From Eubacterium saphenum ATCC 49989 (GTDB lineage: Bacteria > Bacillota > Clostridia > Peptostreptococcales > Anaerovoracaceae), in the NCBI GenBank assembly GCA_000161975.1, contig GG688422.1, positions 989,824-1,053,823 on the forward strand: a stretch of DNA of 64,000 nucleotides, read 5' to 3'. Positions within the stretch are counted from its first letter, which is position 1. The number at the start of each line of letters is the position of its first letter. This document shows, in pieces, positions 60,777 through 64,000 of the stretch. Under the pieces are notes generated by a model, which saw only the letters and a list, made by a program, of their open reading frames with translations, was not told the origin of the DNA and did not search any database. Made by a program: the position numbers and the translations under genes.

Positions 60777-62447
60777 TTGGAAACCGTTAAAATTATATTG
60801 GAGGCACTCGGAGGACTTGCAATTTTCATATTCGGTATGAATATGATGAGCGAAGGAATGCAAAAATCTGCAGGCGCCAAGCTTAGAAAGATCATAGGGC
60901 ACGCTACAAACAACACCCTCTTTGGAATAATGACAGGCTGCATAGTTACGATGACAATACAGAGCAGCAGCGCAACCCTTGTAATGGTGATAGGCTTTGT
61001 CACCGCAGGGCTTATGACATTCAGGCAGGCTATAAACGTAACGCTTGGAGCCAATATAGGTACTACGATTACTGCGCAGATAGTGGCCTTTAAGGTGGGT
61101 GACTATGCGTGGTTTTTTGTATTCATAGGCTTTATCATATACATGATAATAAAGAAGAGCAAGATAAAAAGCATAGGTGAGACGATATTCGGGTTCGGTA
61201 TCCTCTTTGTGGGGCTTAACACTATGGGTAACGCTATGGCGCCCATTGCAAATAACCCAAATGTTACGGATTTGATACTGAAGATAGCGGATTCATCACC
61301 GCTGGGTATATTGTTCGGCACGGGAATTACCGCAATCATTCAAAGCAGTTCAGCATCCATAGCTACGCTTCAAAACTTGGCATCCACAGCTGCGGCGGAT
61401 GGCGTTACACCGCTGATCAGCCTTCAGGGTGCTATCCCGATAGTTCTCGGAGCAAACATCGGTACTACGATAACTGCAGTTCTTGCATCTGTAGGTGGAG
61501 GGAAAAATGCGAAAAAGGTGGCATTCATAAGTGTAGTGATAAATGCGGTAGGTATCATATGTATGGCAGGCTTCATACCTCAGATAGCACAGCTTGCAAC
61601 ATTTATTTCACCCGCGGGAAATGCGCTATCTACCATATCGAGGCAAATTGCCAACGCTCACTTAATCTTCAACGTGATTGCCATACTGATATTCATCCCG
61701 TTTGTAGGAATAATAAGCAGAAACATAGATAAGATATTCAAGGATGACAAGATCCGAAAAATCGATGATGCCACTCCGCAGTTCCTTACAATCACGGTAC
61801 TTGACAGACCTTTCATGGCTATACCGCTGGTACAAAACGAAATAGTAAGGCTTGCGGAAATTACAAAGAAAATGATAGTTTACGCACGTGATGCGGTGAT
61901 AAAGCATGATGAAAAGGCAATAGAAGAAATATTGCAGACGGAAAAATCCGTAAATATACTGCATAAGAAGATAGTGGCTTATCTGTCGGAATTATTTGCC
62001 ACAGAAACACTGGCTGATGTAGAGGGTAAGCAGGTGACCGGGCTTTTGCACATGGTAGCCGATATTGAGCACATAGGCGATCACTGCAAGAGCATAGGGG
62101 AATGTGCACAGGAGATGGTAGAAAACGATTATGAATTTAGCGATATCGCATATGCGGAGTTACATGAAAGCTTCGGGCGTGTCAGACTCATGCTTAAAGA
62201 TGCCATGCAGGCTGTAAAAACCGGAGATGTGGAGCTTGCAAACGTTATAATAGAAGAGGGCGAGACATTGGAAAAGATGGAGTCGAGGCTCCGCAAGCAG
62301 CATTTGCAGCGTGTCAATACCAAAACCTGCGATCCGAGTTATACAGCACTCTACAACGATATCGTTCATGATATAAGAAAGATAGGAGAATACTGCTATA
62401 ATTTAGCGATAGCGTATGTAAAAGATGTAAGCGAAAGGAGTGAGTGA
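60777..62447 (+). CDS. Na/Pi cotransporter family protein with PhoU-like tail
   Basis: The 556-residue protein has two copies of the NptA/Na-Pi cotransporter repeat, marked by IQSSSATLVMVIGFV (about residue 62) and IQSSSASIATLQNLAS (about 186), each followed by LGANIGTTITA. After eight or more membrane segments comes a cytoplasmic helical region (about 340-556) with AEITKKMIVYARDAV and VADIEHIGDHCKSIGECAQE, a PhoU-like domain. It should take up phosphate with Na+. TTG at 60777 is the start, behind AAGGAGGAG. pyrH follows after one base. Confidence 0.92.
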   Translation: METVKIILEALGGLAIFIFGMNMMSEGMQKSAGAKLRKIIGHATNNTLFGIMTGCIVTMTIQSSSATLVMVIGFVTAGLMTFRQAINVTLGANIGTTITAQIVAFKVGDYAWFFVFIGFIIYMIIKKSKIKSIGETIFGFGILFVGLNTMGNAMAPIANNPNVTDLILKIADSSPLGILFGTGITAIIQSSSASIATLQNLASTAAADGVTPLISLQGAIPIVLGANIGTTITAVLASVGGGKNAKKVAFISVVINAVGIICMAGFIPQIAQLATFISPAGNALSTISRQIANAHLIFNVIAILIFIPFVGIISRNIDKIFKDDKIRKIDDATPQFLTITVLDRPFMAIPLVQNEIVRLAEITKKMIVYARDAVIKHDEKAIEEILQTEKSVNILHKKIVAYLSELFATETLADVEGKQVTGLLHMVADIEHIGDHCKSIGECAQEMVENDYEFSDIAYAELHESFGRVRLMLKDAMQAVKTGDVELANVIIEEGETLEKMESRLRKQHLQRVNTKTCDPSYTALYNDIVHDIRKIGEYCYNLAIAYVKDVSERSE

Positions 62448-62448
62448 G

Positions 62449-63159
62449 ATGAGCAATAAACCTATTTATGATAAGGTGATACTTAAGGTGAGTGGCGAAG
62501 CACTTGCAGGTGATAAAAACTTTGGAATAGATGAAAAAACGCTGATAGGCATTGCAAAGGAAATTAAAGAAGTGAGTGCTCTTGGAGTAAAGGTTGGGAT
62601 AGTAGTAGGCGGTGGCAATTTTTGGCGAGGAAGAACAAATCAGCAGATGGATAGGGCTACAGCGGATTATATAGGCATGCTTGCGACTATGATGAACTCT
62701 CTTGCGCTTCAAGATGCGATAGAAGGCCTCGGACTTAAGACACGTGTTCATTCTGCGGTAGAGATGATGGAAATAGCGGAGCCATACGTAAGAAGAAGGG
62801 CTATAAATCAACTCGAGAAAGGATACATCGTGATATTCGGTGCAGGCACGGGAAGCCCTTTCTTTTCTACAGATACGGCGGCGGCTCTTAAGGCTGCGGA
62901 AATGGATGCAGACTTAATATTGCTTGCAAAAAAAATAGATGCCGTGTATTCAAAGGATCCTGAGCTGCATAGCGATGCGGTAAAGTATACAAGCCTTACG
63001 CACGGCGATGTGCTTGAAAAAAATCTGGGTGTTATGGATTCTACAGCGGCGAGCCTATGTCGTGATAACGGCATTAAAATACATGTGTTTTCAATAAGGG
63101 AGAAGGGCAATGTCATGAAGGCTGTATGCGGAGAAAACATAGGCACCTTGATTACCTAG
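62449..63159 (+). CDS. pyrH: UMP kinase
   Basis: The 236-residue hexameric enzyme converts UMP to UDP. YDKVILKVSGEALAGDKNFG is the conserved phosphate-binding start. VVGGGNFWRGR, ADYIGMLATMMNSLALQDAI, FGAGTGSPFFSTDTAAALKA, and KKIDAVYSKDP complete the pattern. ATG 62449 stands nine bases after GAAAGGAG; a GTG at 62440 is too close to it. pyrH-frr-uppS is the normal Firmicutes order, but rpsB and tsf are not upstream here. Confidence 0.97.
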   Translation: MSNKPIYDKVILKVSGEALAGDKNFGIDEKTLIGIAKEIKEVSALGVKVGIVVGGGNFWRGRTNQQMDRATADYIGMLATMMNSLALQDAIEGLGLKTRVHSAVEMMEIAEPYVRRRAINQLEKGYIVIFGAGTGSPFFSTDTAAALKAAEMDADLILLAKKIDAVYSKDPELHSDAVKYTSLTHGDVLEKNLGVMDSTAASLCRDNGIKIHVFSIREKGNVMKAVCGENIGTLIT

Positions 63160-63209
63160 ACAAACTTGTTTTAAGATGGATATGTTATATAATGTATATG
63201 GAGGATGAG

Positions 63210-63764
63210 ATGAAAGAGATAATTGATAATTTTAAAGAAAAAGGCGAAAAAACCATATCGCTCTTAACAGGCGAGCTGAATTCCGTGAGGGCCGGTCGTG
63301 CGAATCCGTCATTACTCGATCAGATAAGAGTGGATTATTATGGAACACCTACGCCACTTAAAAACATTGCGAATATTTCAGTGCCGGATCCAAAATCGCT
63401 TATGATATCCCCCTTTGATCCTTCTGCGATAAAAGAGATTATCAAGGCTATAAATGAGAGTGAACTGGGTATAAACCCACTGGATGATGGGAAAAATATA
63501 AGGCTGAAAGTACCTCAACTCACTGAAGAAAGGCGTAAGGAGATCACGAAGATGGTAAAGCAAATTACAGACGATGCAAAAATAGCCATAAGAAATTTAA
63601 GGCGTGATGCGAACGACCATCTTAAGAAGGCGGAAAAAAACGGCGATATTTCAGAAGATGAGCTCAAGGGAGACACCAAGGATATTCAGACGAAGACAGA
63701 TGAGTTCACCAAGAAGATCGACGGCATGCTGAAGGAGAAGGAAAAGGAAATAATGAGCGTCTAG
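63210..63764 (+). CDS. frr: ribosome recycling factor
   Basis: The 184-residue protein splits post-termination ribosomes with EF-G. LNSVRAGRANPSLLDQIRVD and YYGTPTPLKNIANISVPDPK are the conserved N-terminal region. PQLTEERRKEITKMVKQITD and the helical tail GDISEDELKGDTKDIQ follow. I choose ATG 63210 (MKEIIDNF) because GGAGG is five bases upstream and the length then equals the family's 185; earlier in-frame ATGs at 63192 and 63198 lack a site. Confidence 0.96.
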   Translation: MKEIIDNFKEKGEKTISLLTGELNSVRAGRANPSLLDQIRVDYYGTPTPLKNIANISVPDPKSLMISPFDPSAIKEIIKAINESELGINPLDDGKNIRLKVPQLTEERRKEITKMVKQITDDAKIAIRNLRRDANDHLKKAEKNGDISEDELKGDTKDIQTKTDEFTKKIDGMLKEKEKEIMSV

Positions 63765-63773
63765 GAGGACGGT

Positions 63774-64000
63774 TTGCTGGATACTGAATCTATACCTAAA
63801 CATGTAGCCATCATAATGGATGGAAACGGCAGATGGGCAAGGCAAAATAAACTCAGCATTTTAAGAGGACATAATGCGGGTATGCTCAGGGTAAAAGAAG
63901 TCGTAAAGGAATCGGACAGGTTAGGCGTTAAGTATTTAACTGTATATGCGTTTTCTACCGAAAATTTTAAAAGGTCATCCGAAGAGGTGAGCGGAATATT
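63774..64000 (+). CDS. uppS: undecaprenyl diphosphate synthase, N-terminal part (partial)
   Basis: The frame starts at TTG 63774, behind TAGGAGGAC, and leaves the window after 75 codons. IPKHVAIIMDGNGRWARQ contains the catalytic aspartate and MDGNGRWA signature of cis-prenyltransferases; RGHNAGMLRVKEVVKES and LTVYAFSTENFKRS follow as expected. The enzyme makes the C55 lipid carrier for peptidoglycan synthesis. It starts nine bases after frr. Confidence 0.95.
   Translation, partial: MLDTESIPKHVAIIMDGNGRWARQNKLSILRGHNAGMLRVKEVVKESDRLGVKYLTVYAFSTENFKRSSEEVSGI

Overview
The window looks like a piece of chromosome from a low-GC Gram-positive anaerobe of the class Clostridia. Three things point there: the ribosomal, nusA-infB and pyrH-frr-uppS clusters have Firmicutes gene order; there is a MurT/GatD-type cell wall amidation pair; and there are giant BspA-type (DUF285) surface proteins with InlB-type B-repeats. 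Those proteins and a lone ornithine/alanine racemase-family gene suggest a host-associated oral or gut organism such as Family XIII/Anaerovoracaceae. That placement is inference. Translation uses strong AGGAGG-type sites and several GTG and TTG starts. I saw no rRNA, tRNA, CRISPR array, intact insertion sequence or prophage.

Layout. 1-1532: end of the ribosomal protein operon (rpsD, rpoA, rplQ). 1533-2289: a degenerate stretch with hairpins, a promoter and six 24-bp tandem repeats in an apparent leader. 2290-19986: three tandem paralogous secreted surface proteins of 1316, 2504 and 1898 residues. They are built from a super-module present 1, 5 and 3 times and show clear traces of recombination. 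20253-25098: ornithine racemase-like enzyme, cardiolipin synthase, M50 membrane protease, a DUF6382-like protein and a zinc-ribbon membrane protein. 25104-28050, minus strand: two TrkH-type cation channels, one with an altered selectivity filter. 28239-33503: pcrA, ligA and an AIR-synthase-like gene. 33504-34773: a small membrane protein between two copies of a decayed repeat. 34774-43467: asnS, metG, tatD, tilS, priA, def, fmt.

43468-45942 is an accessory patch: a tiny membrane protein, then a DUF4143 AAA ATPase behind four phased 23-bp repeats that contain its promoter, then the wreck of a second ATPase of this type. 46105-54207 is the nusA-infB operon (rimP, nusA, ylxR, infB, an rbfA-nrnA fusion, truB, ribF). 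It has a probable attenuator in front and no ylxQ gene. 54294-56390: a TetR regulator and MATE exporter. 56391-57043: debris, including the 3' end of a group II intron and a Fic C-terminal fragment. 57171-58583: two thioredoxin-like membrane proteins, the second without its CxxC. 58659-60695: murT and a gatD whose nucleophile cysteine is missing. 60777-64000: Na/Pi cotransporter, pyrH, frr and the start of uppS.

The best leads are the RbfA-NrnA fusion, the GatD without its catalytic cysteine beside a diverged MurT, the TrkH paralogue with a serine in filter 1, the repeat-phased promoter of the DUF4143 ATPase, and the modular surface-protein array with its repeat-bearing leader. All family assignments come from reading motifs by eye. 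No database search was run.
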